Source: Bog-756 sp963734395
GTDB taxonomy: Bacteria > Actinomycetota > Acidimicrobiia > Acidimicrobiales > RAAP-2
NCBI GenBank assembly: GCA_963734395.1
Contig: CAVTGY010000007.1
Coordinates: 682,001-746,000, forward strand
Reading direction: 5' to 3'
DNA: 64,000 nucleotides
The notes below the pieces were generated by a model. It ran no database searches and was not told the DNA's origin. It was given only the letters and a program-made list of their open reading frames with translations. Positions 17,060-25,720 of the stretch are shown one piece after another (within the stretch, counting starts at the first letter, position 1; the number at the start of each line of letters is the position of its first letter). The translations under genes and the position numbers were made by a program.

Positions 17060-18316
17060 GTGCGTTCCATGCCCTCCTCTGCCATGATCGATCTCGGCCG
17101 GCGGTCGCGAGCGGCCGGCCGGCTCCTCGCCCGTGCCTCTTCCGCGGCCCGGGACGAGGCGCTGACCTGGGGAGCGGAACTACTCGAGGCGCGGGCCGAG
17201 GGCATCCTCAACGCCAACGCCTCCGACGTGGCCGAGGCGATGGGGTCCGGGGCCGATGCCACCTCGCTCGACCGGCTGCGGCTGGACGGGGAACGGGTCG
17301 CCGCCATGGCCAAAGGACTGCGCAAAGTGGCCGCGCTTCCCGACGTCGTCGGCCGGGTGGTCGACGGCTGGGTTCGGCCCAACGGCCTCTCCGTGCAACG
17401 GGTGCGGGTACCGCTCGGCGTGGTCGGCATCATCTACGAGAACCGCCCCAACGTGACCAGCGACGCGGCGGGCCTCTGCCTCAAGTCGGGGAACGCGGTG
17501 ATGTTGCGGGGTTCGTCGTCGGCCATCGCCACCAACGCCGCCATCGCCGCCGTGTTGCGCGACGGGTTGGTCAAGGCCGGGCTCCCCGCCGATGGGGTGC
17601 TCCTGGTGGAGGACACCACCAGGGCTGGAGCCGAAGCCTTCATGCAGCTCGACGGGTTCATCGACTGCCTCATTCCGCGGGGTGGCCCGTCGCTGGTGGC
17701 GGCGGTACGCGAGCTGGCCACCGTGCCCACGGTGATCGACGGGGCGGGCAACTGCCATGTCTACGTGGACGAAGCGGCGGACCTGTCCATGGCCGAGTCG
17801 ATCGTCGTCAACGCCAAGACCCAACGACCGGGAGTCTGCAACAGCGCCGAAACGCTCCTGGTGCACCGGGCGGTGGCCGAGGCGTTCTTGCCCCGCCTGG
17901 CCCGGGCCCTGACCGGCGTGACCCTGGTGGGCGACGACCGCACCCGCTCGATCGTTCCCGGGGTGGGGGAGGCGACCGAGGAGGATTTCGCCACCGAGTT
18001 TCTGGACCTCACCCTGGCTGTCGCCGTGGTCGACGACCTCGACGGTGCCATCGACCACATTGCCCGGTTCAGCTCCGGACACTCCGAGGCCATCGTGACC
18101 GGCGACCTGGGGGCGGCCGGCCGGTTCACCACCGAGGTGGATGCCGCCGCCGTTCTGGTCAATGCCTCCACCCGCTTCATCGACGGTGAGGAGCTCGGCC
18201 TGGGGGCGGAGATCGGCATCTCCACCCAGAAGCTCCATGCCCGGGGCCCGATGGGGTTGGCCGAGCTCACCTCGGTGAAGTACGTGGTGTCGGGCACCGG
18301 CCAGGTGAGGTCGTGA
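17060..18316 (+). CDS. proA: Glutamate-5-semialdehyde dehydrogenase (gamma-glutamyl phosphate reductase)
   Basis: ProA reduces gamma-glutamyl phosphate to the semialdehyde, the step after ProB. The protein of about 418 aa shows the aldehyde-dehydrogenase-like fold: VPLGVVGIIYENRPNVTSDAA, LKSGNAVMLRGSSSA, the catalytic cysteine in KTQRPGVCNSAETLLV, and the C-terminal ELGLGAEIGISTQKLHARGPMGL. Tandem GTG codons at 17057 and 17060 are both possible starts; the -10 spacing favours 17060. The stop overlaps the MoxR start (GTGA). Confidence 0.95.
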   Translation: MRSMPSSAMIDLGRRSRAAGRLLARASSAARDEALTWGAELLEARAEGILNANASDVAEAMGSGADATSLDRLRLDGERVAAMAKGLRKVAALPDVVGRVVDGWVRPNGLSVQRVRVPLGVVGIIYENRPNVTSDAAGLCLKSGNAVMLRGSSSAIATNAAIAAVLRDGLVKAGLPADGVLLVEDTTRAGAEAFMQLDGFIDCLIPRGGPSLVAAVRELATVPTVIDGAGNCHVYVDEAADLSMAESIVVNAKTQRPGVCNSAETLLVHRAVAEAFLPRLARALTGVTLVGDDRTRSIVPGVGEATEEDFATEFLDLTLAVAVVDDLDGAIDHIARFSSGHSEAIVTGDLGAAGRFTTEVDAAAVLVNASTRFIDGEELGLGAEIGISTQKLHARGPMGLAELTSVKYVVSGTGQVRS

Positions 18317-19269
18317 CCGGGGTGGCCGATCCGGCCCCCAGTGCCCCCGGTGCCACCAGTGCCTCCGAGCAGATCGTCTCGGGGTTTCCGGTGGCCGGTG
18401 AACCCCGCTTCGACTCGATCCACGCGGTCCGGGACGGCCTGGCCGGGGTGCACTACCTGGCCGACGACGGCATCGCCGGTGTGGTGTTCCTGGCCGACCG
18501 CCTGGCCAAACCGGTCCTGGTGGAGGGACCCGCCGGTACCGGCAAGACCGAGTTGGCCAAATCGGTGGCCCGCCTGACCGGAAGCCGGCTCATCCGCCTC
18601 CAGTGCTACGAGGGACTCGACGAGTCCAAGGCGCTGTACGAGTGGAATTACAAGAAGCAGCTCCTGCGGATCCAGGCCGATTCGGGACAACCGTGGCACG
18701 AGCTCGAAGAGGACATCTTCTCGGAGGAATTCCTCCTGACCAGGCCGCTGCTCGAGGCCATCCGCTCGCCCGAGCCGGTGGTGCTCCTGGTCGACGAGGT
18801 CGATCGGGTCGAACTGGAGACCGAGGCCCTCCTCCTCGAGATCCTCTCCGAGTACCAGGTGTCCATTCCCGAGTTGGGCACGGTCAGGGCCACCCAGATC
18901 CCCCTGGTCTTCCTCACCTCCAACAACACCCGCGAGCTCTCCGAGGCACTCAAGCGGCGCTGCCTCTACCTGCACATCGACTATCCCCAGCTCGACCGCG
19001 AGCGGGCGATCATCGAGACCCGGGTGCCGGGCATCAGTCAGGCGCTGGCCGACCAGGTGGCCCGTATCGTGCGGTCGATCCGCACCCTCGACCTCAAGAA
19101 GGACCCCTCGGTGTCCGAGACCCTCGACTGGGCGCGGACGCTGGTGGTCCTGGGCGTCGAATCGATCGATGCCGAGCAGGCCCGGGATACCCTCCACATC
19201 CTCTTGAAGTACCAATCGGACATCGACCGGGCGGCCAAGGAGTTGGCCGGCGTCGACCACTCGCACTGA
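18313..19269 (+). CDS. MoxR-family AAA+ ATPase
   Basis: A 318-aa MoxR/CoxD-type ATPase. It has Walker A GPAGTGKTELAKS near 77, LIRLQCYEGLDESKALYEWNYKKQ, Walker B VLLVDEVDRVE, the sensor-1 FLTSNNTRELSEALKRRCLYL and a helical C-terminal lid. MoxR ATPases act with VWA-domain proteins to remodel or mature enzyme complexes such as CO dehydrogenase. The following gene is just such a CoxE-like VWA protein. The GTG start overlaps the proA stop. The complex served here is unknown: no molybdenum hydroxylase genes are in the window. Confidence 0.92.
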   Translation: MTGVADPAPSAPGATSASEQIVSGFPVAGEPRFDSIHAVRDGLAGVHYLADDGIAGVVFLADRLAKPVLVEGPAGTGKTELAKSVARLTGSRLIRLQCYEGLDESKALYEWNYKKQLLRIQADSGQPWHELEEDIFSEEFLLTRPLLEAIRSPEPVVLLVDEVDRVELETEALLLEILSEYQVSIPELGTVRATQIPLVFLTSNNTRELSEALKRRCLYLHIDYPQLDRERAIIETRVPGISQALADQVARIVRSIRTLDLKKDPSVSETLDWARTLVVLGVESIDAEQARDTLHILLKYQSDIDRAAKELAGVDHSH

Positions 19270-19288
19270 TTCGGAGGCACTCCCGGCC

Positions 19289-20770
19289 GTGCTCGATCTC
19301 CTCACCGGCTTCATCGCCGAGCTTCGCGCCGGCGGCATCCCGGTTTCGCTCACCGAGCACCTCGACGCGGCCGAAGCCCTGCGTCACGTGCCGATGGAGG
19401 ACCGGGAAGCGGTCAAGTACACCCTCGGTGCCAGCCTGGTGAAGACCTCGTCGCACTGGCGCGCGTATGAGACCGCGTTCGAGATCTACTTCTCGCTGCG
19501 GGGGCCCGCCTACCAGATCGAGGGTGACGGCGACGGTCCTCCGGGCCCGCCGGACGCCGATGGTGACCAATCGACCGGGTCGGGCGGGCGGCGCGGCGAG
19601 GGGAGGGGTGGCGGAGGTGGTGGGCAGGAGGGGATGACCCCCACCGAGCTCGCCAATCTCCTCTATGCGGCGCTACTCGGCGCCAACCCCGCCATGATGT
19701 CGGTGGTGGCCCGCCAGGCGGTGTCCCGTTATGCGGGTATGGAAGCCGGTCGTCCGGTCGGGGGAACCTACTACCTCTACCGCACCCTGCGGAATCTCGA
19801 TCTCGACGGCGTGTTGGATCGACTGGTGGAGGAGGCTCGGGCCAGCGCCTCCTCGCTGGACGACGGAACTCCGGGGGACCCGACCTCGCTCACCTCGCTC
19901 GAGGAACGACTGTTGCGCGACGAGTACCAATTCCGCATCGACCAGCTGCGAAAGGAGATCGAGAACGAGATCCGGCGGCGGCTGGTCGCCGACCGGGGGA
20001 GCGAAGCCCTGGCCCGGTCCCTGCGCAAGCCCCTGCCCGAGGACATCGACGTGATGCACGCCACCCGCGACGAGCTGGTGGCACTGCGCAAGGTGCTCCA
20101 ACCGCTGTCCCGCAAGCTGGCGGTCCGGTTGGCCCGGAAGCGGCGTCATGGCCGCCGCGGTCCGCTGGACTTCCGCTCCACGGTCCGACACTCCCTTTCC
20201 ACCGGCGGCGTCCCGGTGGACCCCAAGTTCCGCTATCCCCGCCCCTCCAAGCCCGAGATCGTGGTGATCGCCGACATCTCCGGCTCGGTGGCCAGCTTCG
20301 CCCGTTTCACGCTGCATCTGGTCCACGCCATCAGCTCGCAGTTCTCCAAGGTTCGAAGCTTCGTGTTCATCGACGGCATCGACGAGGTCAGCGGATTCTT
20401 CGAGGCCGCCGACGACCCAACCGATGCGGTGCACCGGATCAACACCGAGGCCGATGTCATCTGGGTGGACGGCCATTCCGATTACGGACATGCGCTTACC
20501 GTGTTCTGGGAGCGGTGGGGGGAGGAGATCACCCCGCGCTCCAGCGTGCTGTTGCTCGGTGATGCCCGCAACAACTACCACGCGTCCCAGGCCTGGGTGC
20601 TCAAGGAGCTCCGGGCCCGGGCCCGGCACGTCTACTGGCTGAACCCCGAGCCCGAGGCGTACTGGAACTCGGGCGACTCCATCGTGGGCGAGTACGCCGT
20701 TCACTGCGACTCGGTGGTCGAGTGCCGCACCCTCCGGCAACTCGAGCAGTTCGTCGGTGAGCTGGCGTGA
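19289..20770 (+). CDS. CoxE-like VWA-domain protein
   Basis: A 493-aa partner of the upstream MoxR ATPase. Its N-terminal helical region (LLTGFIAELRAGGIPVSLTEHLDAAEAL) is followed by a glycine-rich linker near 95-115 (GGRRGEGRGGGGGGQEG). The C-terminal CoxE/VWA domain carries the MIDAS motif DISGS within VVIADISGSVASF near 324, followed by FIDGIDEVSGFF. CoxE proteins bind metal and cooperate with MoxR in assembling oxidoreductases. The GTG start follows GGAGGC 13 nt upstream. The stop overlaps the next gene's GTG, so the three genes from MoxR form one unit. Confidence 0.87.
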   Translation: MLDLLTGFIAELRAGGIPVSLTEHLDAAEALRHVPMEDREAVKYTLGASLVKTSSHWRAYETAFEIYFSLRGPAYQIEGDGDGPPGPPDADGDQSTGSGGRRGEGRGGGGGGQEGMTPTELANLLYAALLGANPAMMSVVARQAVSRYAGMEAGRPVGGTYYLYRTLRNLDLDGVLDRLVEEARASASSLDDGTPGDPTSLTSLEERLLRDEYQFRIDQLRKEIENEIRRRLVADRGSEALARSLRKPLPEDIDVMHATRDELVALRKVLQPLSRKLAVRLARKRRHGRRGPLDFRSTVRHSLSTGGVPVDPKFRYPRPSKPEIVVIADISGSVASFARFTLHLVHAISSQFSKVRSFVFIDGIDEVSGFFEAADDPTDAVHRINTEADVIWVDGHSDYGHALTVFWERWGEEITPRSSVLLLGDARNNYHASQAWVLKELRARARHVYWLNPEPEAYWNSGDSIVGEYAVHCDSVVECRTLRQLEQFVGELA

Positions 20771-21600
20771 ACGGGGGGTCCGGGGGGTCCGGGGGGTCCG
20801 GCGGGTTCGACGGCCTGGCCGGGGCCGAGTCCGGCCCCACCTCGACGCCGTTGCCGCCCAGCGGCATTCTCACCGTGCCCGGCCGGCGGCCGGCGGCCAC
20901 CCGACTGGCGTTGATCCGCCATGGCGAGGCGGTGTGCAACATCTCGGGAGTCTGCGGGGGTCTCCTCGGATGCCGGGGTCTTACCGATCGGGGCCGCGGC
21001 CAGGTCCGGGCACTCGGCGACCGCCTGGCCCGTACCGGGGAGCTGGCCGGCACCGACGCCCTCTATGCCAGCGTTCTCCCTCGGGCCATCCAGACCGCCG
21101 AGTTGCTGGCGCCGGCGATGGGCGTCGCCGGCTCGGCATCGGGTGATGAGCGCCCGGTACCGCCGGCGGTGGTGACCGACTGCGGACTCTGCGAGCTGCA
21201 CCCCGGGGAGGCGGACGGACTCTCCTGGGACCAATTCACCGCCCGGTTCGGCACCCTCGACTGGGACGTCGATCCGGACCAGCCCATCGCTCCGGGCGGG
21301 GAGAGCTGGACCGGGTTCGTGAATCGGGTGGCGGTGACCCTGGACACGGTGGTGGCCAGGCATCCGGGCCAACTGGTGGCGGTGGCCTGCCATGCCGGGG
21401 TGATCGAGGCCTCACTGCTGGCCAAGCTCCCGGTCGCCGGTGGCCTCACCGGAACCCGACTCCAATTGCGCACCGAACACGCCTCGATGAGCACCTGGGA
21501 GGTCGAGGAGGGACGGTGGCGCCTCCTCCGGTACAACGACGCCGCTCACCACCGGGCACACCCGAGCCAGTGGCCGCCCACCGAGCTTCAGCAGGCGTAG
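20767..21600 (+). CDS. Histidine phosphatase (phosphoglycerate mutase) family protein
   Basis: A 277-aa histidine-phosphatase-superfamily enzyme. The RHG motif is LIRHGEAVCNISGVCGG near 55, with conserved YASVLPRAIQTAELLAPAM and a second catalytic His in VAVACHAGVI. The N-terminal 20 residues are a GGS-type linker encoded by a 9-bp triplication. The substrate (sugar phosphate, nucleotide or small phosphoester) cannot be told from the sequence. Its GTG overlaps the stop of the VWA gene. Its 3' end overlaps the convergent secreted-protein gene by 13 bp. Confidence 0.8.
   Translation: MNGGSGGSGGSGGFDGLAGAESGPTSTPLPPSGILTVPGRRPAATRLALIRHGEAVCNISGVCGGLLGCRGLTDRGRGQVRALGDRLARTGELAGTDALYASVLPRAIQTAELLAPAMGVAGSASGDERPVPPAVVTDCGLCELHPGEADGLSWDQFTARFGTLDWDVDPDQPIAPGGESWTGFVNRVAVTLDTVVARHPGQLVAVACHAGVIEASLLAKLPVAGGLTGTRLQLRTEHASMSTWEVEEGRWRLLRYNDAAHHRAHPSQWPPTELQQA
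20772..20798 (+). repeat. 9-bp x3 tandem repeat (GGS codons)
   Basis: Three perfect copies of CGGGGGGTC (20772-20780, 20781-20789, 20790-20798) encode a Gly-Gly-Ser linker at the start of the phosphatase. The G6 runs are slippage-prone. Confidence 0.75.
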
Positions 21601-23213
21601 TCGTCGTCGAAGGCGGTGTCCATCCCCCCGGAGGGAAAGGCGGTGGACGGAGAGCTGTACTGGACCAGCTGGACCGGCCCGGAGGGGAGGAGGGCGCTGG
21701 GGAATTCGCTGCGCACGTCGGTGCAGGTGGTGGCCGGGTCGGCGCCCCAGAAAGCCGCCCAGTACGGTGCGCCCGGCTGATAGTCGCCCACGACGCCGTT
21801 CCAGCTGCCCGGGCTGGCATAGATGCCGACGCTGTTGAGTCCCTTGGAATGGAGACCGTCGATGGCGCCCTGGACCAGGGCGGCGTTGGCGGCCAGATCG
21901 GACGACCACGAGGGATCGCTCTCGACATCCAGCCACCAGGCCACCGAGGTGTTGACCCCGGCCGCCTGGGCCTTGCCGAACGCGTCGAGGGCGGTGTCGA
22001 AGCCGAATTCACAGGCGGCGGGCTGGGCGGTGGTGTTGCAGGCGGGGTCGCCGGTGGACCCGTCGGTGCCGTAGGTCAGGTAGATGTAGAGGTTGAGCCC
22101 CCCTCCCGCCCAGGCGGCCTCGGAAGACAGACAGTCGTTGGTCGGGCCCATCGAGGATCCGACCACTTCGACCAGACCGATGGTGTGAGGAGCCGGTGGC
22201 AGCCCGCCGCACTGGTAGTTGGAGATGTCGTAGCCGTAGGTGCCCGACGGGTACGAAGAGCCGGTGAAGTGGCCGTTGGCGGTGGCCTCGGCCATGCCCA
22301 CCACCGGCTGGTTGATCACCTGGGGCGCCGAACCCCAGTAGGTGGCCGACCCGAAATTGGTGACGGCCCCGTTGCTGTTGGTGAACCAGTAGCCCTTTCC
22401 GTCGGCGCTCGCGGCCATGGCCACGACGGGACGGGCCTGGGGCACGTCGCCCAGCGATCCGTAGAAGGGGGCCTGACCGAAGGCGAAGACCCCGCCGTCG
22501 GCGGCAGTGAACCAGTAGCCGTGCCCGTTCGGAAGCGCGGCCATCCCCACGATCGGCTGATTGAGAGTGAGGTTCCCGGTCGATCCGTAGAACGCGGCGT
22601 CCCCGAAGGCGAAGACGCCGCCATCGGAAGCCACCAACCAGTAGCCCTTGCCGTCGGGGGTCGAGGCCATGCCCACCACCGGCTGGTTGAGTGGATGATT
22701 GCCCATCGATCCGTAGAACCCGGCGTCCCCGAAGGCGAAGACGCCGCCATCGGAGGCCGCCAGCCAGTAGCCCTTGCCGTCGGGGGTCGAGGCCATGCCC
22801 ACCACCGGCTTGTTGAGGACCAGATTGCCGGTGGAGCCGTGGAACCCGGCGTCCCCGAAAGCGAAGACCCCTCCGTCGGAAGCCACCAGCCAGTAGCCGG
22901 CACTGTCGCTCGTACCGGCCATGCCCACCACCGGTTTGTTGAGGCGGATGTTCCCGGTCGATCCGTAGAACCCCGCACCTCCGAAGGCGAAGATTCCCCC
23001 GTCCGCCGCCACCAGCCAGTAGGCCGCCACTTTGGTGACCGGGGTGGCGGCGGTGGCAGTGGCAGTGGCGGTGGCGGTCGGCCCGGCGGGCGCGGCCACC
23101 GATCCCACCATGCACGCACCGACCAGCAGTACCAAAGTCAGGATGCGCCGGATCGGGCGACGGCTCTTCGGCGCAACGGACGAGCCGTGATTGCGTGAAC
23201 GCGGGAAGATCAT
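21588..23213 (-). CDS. Secreted protein: six DGGVFAFGDA repeats plus GH25-like domain
   Basis: A large exported protein of 541 aa. The ATG at 23213 is preferred over 23261 because GGAG lies 10 nt upstream and a signal peptide follows (RRIRILTLVLLVGACMVGSVAAPAG-like; basic then hydrophobic). Six 42-aa repeats (GYWLVASDGGVFAFGDAGFYGS type) span roughly residues 65-315 and probably form a beta-propeller-like wall or ligand-binding module. The C-terminal 210 aa resemble GH25-like or DUF1906 domains: YGYDISNYQ, WWLDVES, GIYASPGSW, QYSS and FDDDYAC. A peptidoglycan-related function is plausible but not shown. The last bases overlap the convergent phosphatase gene. Confidence 0.75.
   Translation of the reverse strand: MIFPRSRNHGSSVAPKSRRPIRRILTLVLLVGACMVGSVAAPAGPTATATATATAATPVTKVAAYWLVAADGGIFAFGGAGFYGSTGNIRLNKPVVGMAGTSDSAGYWLVASDGGVFAFGDAGFHGSTGNLVLNKPVVGMASTPDGKGYWLAASDGGVFAFGDAGFYGSMGNHPLNQPVVGMASTPDGKGYWLVASDGGVFAFGDAAFYGSTGNLTLNQPIVGMAALPNGHGYWFTAADGGVFAFGQAPFYGSLGDVPQARPVVAMAASADGKGYWFTNSNGAVTNFGSATYWGSAPQVINQPVVGMAEATANGHFTGSSYPSGTYGYDISNYQCGGLPPAPHTIGLVEVVGSSMGPTNDCLSSEAAWAGGGLNLYIYLTYGTDGSTGDPACNTTAQPAACEFGFDTALDAFGKAQAAGVNTSVAWWLDVESDPSWSSDLAANAALVQGAIDGLHSKGLNSVGIYASPGSWNGVVGDYQPGAPYWAAFWGADPATTCTDVRSEFPSALLPSGPVQLVQYSSPSTAFPSGGMDTAFDDDYAC
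22268..23021 (-). repeat. Six tandem 126-bp coding repeats
   Basis: Six consecutive units of about 126 bp each encode a 42-aa GYWxxxxDGGVFAFGxAxFYGS...PVVGMA module. Units 2-4 are the most alike at DNA level, implying recent duplication or gene conversion; units 1 and 6 have diverged. Confidence 0.85.
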
Positions 23214-23392
23214 GGCGAGGCAACTCCGTGTGTCTTGGTGCATGGATTCGGCGATGGCCATGGCGTGGCCGGCCGGTGGGGACGCTGGCGGTCTGACCCA
23301 CCGGATCGGCAGGGCCGACCCAGTCTCGTTTGTCGGGGATGGAAGGTCAATGACCGGCCGGAGCGGGTGACCGGGGACCGACCGTCCCTCGG

Positions 23393-24751
23393 TCAGGCTC
23401 GGAGCAGCTCGGCGACGGCAAAGGCCAGGTCAAGTGATTGGCGCGCGTTGAGCCGGGGATCACAGGTCGTCGTGTACCGCTGGTCCAGTTGGCCTTCCAC
23501 GATGTCCTCGACCCCACCGAGGCACTCGGTGACGTCGTCTCCGGTGAGCTCCACATGGACTCCTCCCGGCCAGGTCCCCACCTCGAGGTGGGCCCGGAAG
23601 AAGCCGGTGAGCTCACCGAGAATGTCGTCGAATTTTCTGGTCTTGCGTCCTCCCTCGGCGGTGAAGGTGTTGCCGTGCATCGGATCGCACACCCACACCA
23701 CCGGGTGGCCCTCGTCGCGGACTGCGGACAGCAGCGGCGGCAAGGCCGACTCGACCGAGTCCACGCCCATCCGGGTGATCAGTGTGAGGCGGCCGGGAAT
23801 CCGGTCGGGATTGAGCCGCTCGCACAGTGCGATCACGTCGTCGGGTCCAGCGCCGGGGCCGAGCTTGGAGCCCACCGGATTGTGGATTCCCGAGAGGAAT
23901 TCACAATGGGCGCCATCGAGCTGTCGGGTCCGTTCACCCACCCACAGCATGTGGGCGGAACAGTCGTACCACTGCTCGGTGAGCGAGTCGCGGCGGGTGA
24001 GCGCTTCCTCGTAGTCGAGGATGAGCGCTTCATGACTGGTCCAGAAGTCGACCGCGTGCAGTGAGCTCTCCGAACTCAGATCGATTCCGCACGCGTGCAT
24101 GAATCGCAGTGCTCGGTCGATGCCCTCGGCGATGCTCTCGAACCGTTGCCCCTCGGTGGAGCTGGCGACGAACTCCTGGTTCCACGCATGGACCTGGCCC
24201 AGGTCGGCGAATCCACCCTTGGTGAAGGCCCGGAGCAAGTTGAGGGTGGAGACCGATTGGCTGTAGGCGGCCACCAGCCGGCTGGGATCGGGAATGCGTG
24301 CCGACTTCTCGGGCAGGTCGTCGTTGACCATGTGCCCGCGGAACGAATCGATGACCTGGTCGCCGATCTGTTCGGTGGGAGAAGTGCGCGGTTTGGCGAA
24401 CTGGCCGGCGATCCGACCCACCTTCACCACCGGGACGCCGGCGCCGTAGGTCAGCACGACTGCCATCTGCAGGATGACCTTGAGCTTGTCGCGGATTGAG
24501 TCGGCACTGAATTCGGAGAACGACTCGGCACAGTCACCCGCCTGGAGCACGAACGCCCGGCCGTCGGCGGCTTCCCCCAACGCGTCGGTCAGGTGTCGGG
24601 CTTCGCCGGCAAATACCAGAGGAGGAAGGCCGGTCAGTCGGGCGTGCACCCGTTTGAGCTCGTCCTGGTCGGGCCACGCCGGCTGCTGCGCGGCGGGTCT
24701 GGATCTCCACGAGTCAGGGGCCCAAGGGCTGGAGAGGGGGCGTACAGGCAC
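23393..24751 (-). CDS. aroG: Class II 3-deoxy-7-phosphoheptulonate synthase (DAHP synthase)
   Basis: This enzyme condenses phosphoenolpyruvate and erythrose 4-phosphate, the entry step of the shikimate pathway. The 452-aa protein is of the plant/actinobacterial class II type: SWRSRPAAQQPAWPD at the N-terminus, LQAGDCAESF, VVKVGRIAGQFAKPR, GMDLSS-like GIDLSSES, and WVCDPMHGNT with a metal-binding His. The GTG start at 24751 has a TACGCT box 6 nt upstream on the minus strand, so the mRNA is probably leaderless. It is divergently transcribed from the LLM oxidoreductase with overlapping promoter regions. Confidence 0.95.
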   Translation of the reverse strand: MPVRPLSSPWAPDSWRSRPAAQQPAWPDQDELKRVHARLTGLPPLVFAGEARHLTDALGEAADGRAFVLQAGDCAESFSEFSADSIRDKLKVILQMAVVLTYGAGVPVVKVGRIAGQFAKPRTSPTEQIGDQVIDSFRGHMVNDDLPEKSARIPDPSRLVAAYSQSVSTLNLLRAFTKGGFADLGQVHAWNQEFVASSTEGQRFESIAEGIDRALRFMHACGIDLSSESSLHAVDFWTSHEALILDYEEALTRRDSLTEQWYDCSAHMLWVGERTRQLDGAHCEFLSGIHNPVGSKLGPGAGPDDVIALCERLNPDRIPGRLTLITRMGVDSVESALPPLLSAVRDEGHPVVWVCDPMHGNTFTAEGGRKTRKFDDILGELTGFFRAHLEVGTWPGGVHVELTGDDVTECLGGVEDIVEGQLDQRYTTTCDPRLNARQSLDLAFAVAELLRA

Positions 24752-24757
24752 CGTCCC

Positions 24758-24782
24758 AGCGTAAAGCCTGTGGCTCTAGGCT
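24758..24782. promoter_or_regulatory. Divergent overlapping promoters of aroG and the LLM gene
   Basis: The 37-bp gap between the two start codons holds TACGCT on the minus strand (24763-24758), 6 nt from the aroG GTG, and TAGGCT on the plus strand (24777-24782), 6 nt from the LLM ATG. The two -10 boxes are only 14 bp apart. The -35 region of each would fall on or past the other's -10, so simultaneous polymerase binding seems unlikely. Confidence 0.5.
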
Positions 24783-24788
24783 CGGAAC

Positions 24789-25718
24789 ATGGTGCCGTTC
24801 CGATTCGGAGTCCAACTGTCCAGTGCCGACTCCGGGGCAGCCTGGCGAGACGCCGCCATCAAGGTCGAGGACCTGGGGTATTCGACGCTGTTCATCCCCG
24901 ACCACTTCGACGACCAGTTCGGGCCTCTGGTCGCCCTGACCGTCGCCGCCGAGGTGACCACCTCCCTACGAGTCGGCTCCCTGGTCTTCGGGAACGACTA
25001 CCGCCACCCGGTGGTGTTGGCCAAGGAGATCGCCACCCTCGACCTGTTCTCGGGGGGTCGGGTCGAATTCGGGCTCGGGGCGGGATGGATGACCAGTGAC
25101 TATCAGCAGTCGGGAATCGCCATCGACCCGCCCGGCGTCCGGATTGACCGGATGTCCGAGAGCCTGGCGGTGATGAAGTCGCTGTGGTCGACCGGCGAGA
25201 CCACCTATCGGGGGGAGCACTACCAAGTCAACGGCGCGACGGGTACACCCGACCCGGTGCAGCGGCCCCACCCACCGATCATCATCGGAGGGGGAGGCCA
25301 ACGGGTGTTGGGTATCGCCGCCCGCGAGGCGGACATCGTCGGGGTCAACCCGAGCCTGGCCGCCGGTTACGTCGGTCCCGAGGTCCTCGAGACCACCTCT
25401 GCCGAGTACTACCACCAGCGAGTGGAATGGATAAAGAAGGCGGCGGGCGAGCGGTTCGACCAACTCGAGTTGCAGTGTCTCACCTTCATGGTGCAGATCG
25501 TGCCCGACCGCGACGATGCCATCGGACGCCTGTCCGCCGCCTTGAACGTCACCCCCGAGCAGATCGAAGGGTCACCGATCGCCATGATCGGGACCACCGA
25601 TCAGATCGCCGAGAACCTCCGCCGGCGGAGGGAGCTGTTCGGGTTCAGCTACATCGTGGTGCACGAGGCGGAGATGGAAGCGTTCGCGCCTGTTGTCGCG
25701 GAACTCTCGGGTACGTAG
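24789..25718 (+). CDS. LLM-class F420-dependent oxidoreductase (TIGR03621-like)
   Basis: A 309-aa luciferase-like monooxygenase-fold protein. The FRFGVQLSSADSGAAWRDAA start, LGYSTLFIPDHF, LRVGSLVFGNDYRHPVVLAKE and RVEFGLGAGWM are typical of actinobacterial F420-dependent members (TIGR03621 group). The substrate is unknown. The cofactor assignment rests on family resemblance, not on a visible diagnostic residue. The ATG has a -10-like TAGGCT 6 nt upstream. nadD starts 2 bp after its stop. Confidence 0.85.
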   Translation: MVPFRFGVQLSSADSGAAWRDAAIKVEDLGYSTLFIPDHFDDQFGPLVALTVAAEVTTSLRVGSLVFGNDYRHPVVLAKEIATLDLFSGGRVEFGLGAGWMTSDYQQSGIAIDPPGVRIDRMSESLAVMKSLWSTGETTYRGEHYQVNGATGTPDPVQRPHPPIIIGGGGQRVLGIAAREADIVGVNPSLAAGYVGPEVLETTSAEYYHQRVEWIKKAAGERFDQLELQCLTFMVQIVPDRDDAIGRLSAALNVTPEQIEGSPIAMIGTTDQIAENLRRRRELFGFSYIVVHEAEMEAFAPVVAELSGT

Positions 25719-25720
25719 GT

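Noticed and set aside
22009..23301. Long minus- and plus-strand frames across the repeat protein, one reading like GGRGRGHDG repeats
   Set aside because: Repetition mirrors the 126-bp repeats of the real gene; only the frame with DGGVFAFGDA has a signal peptide and a folded C-terminus.
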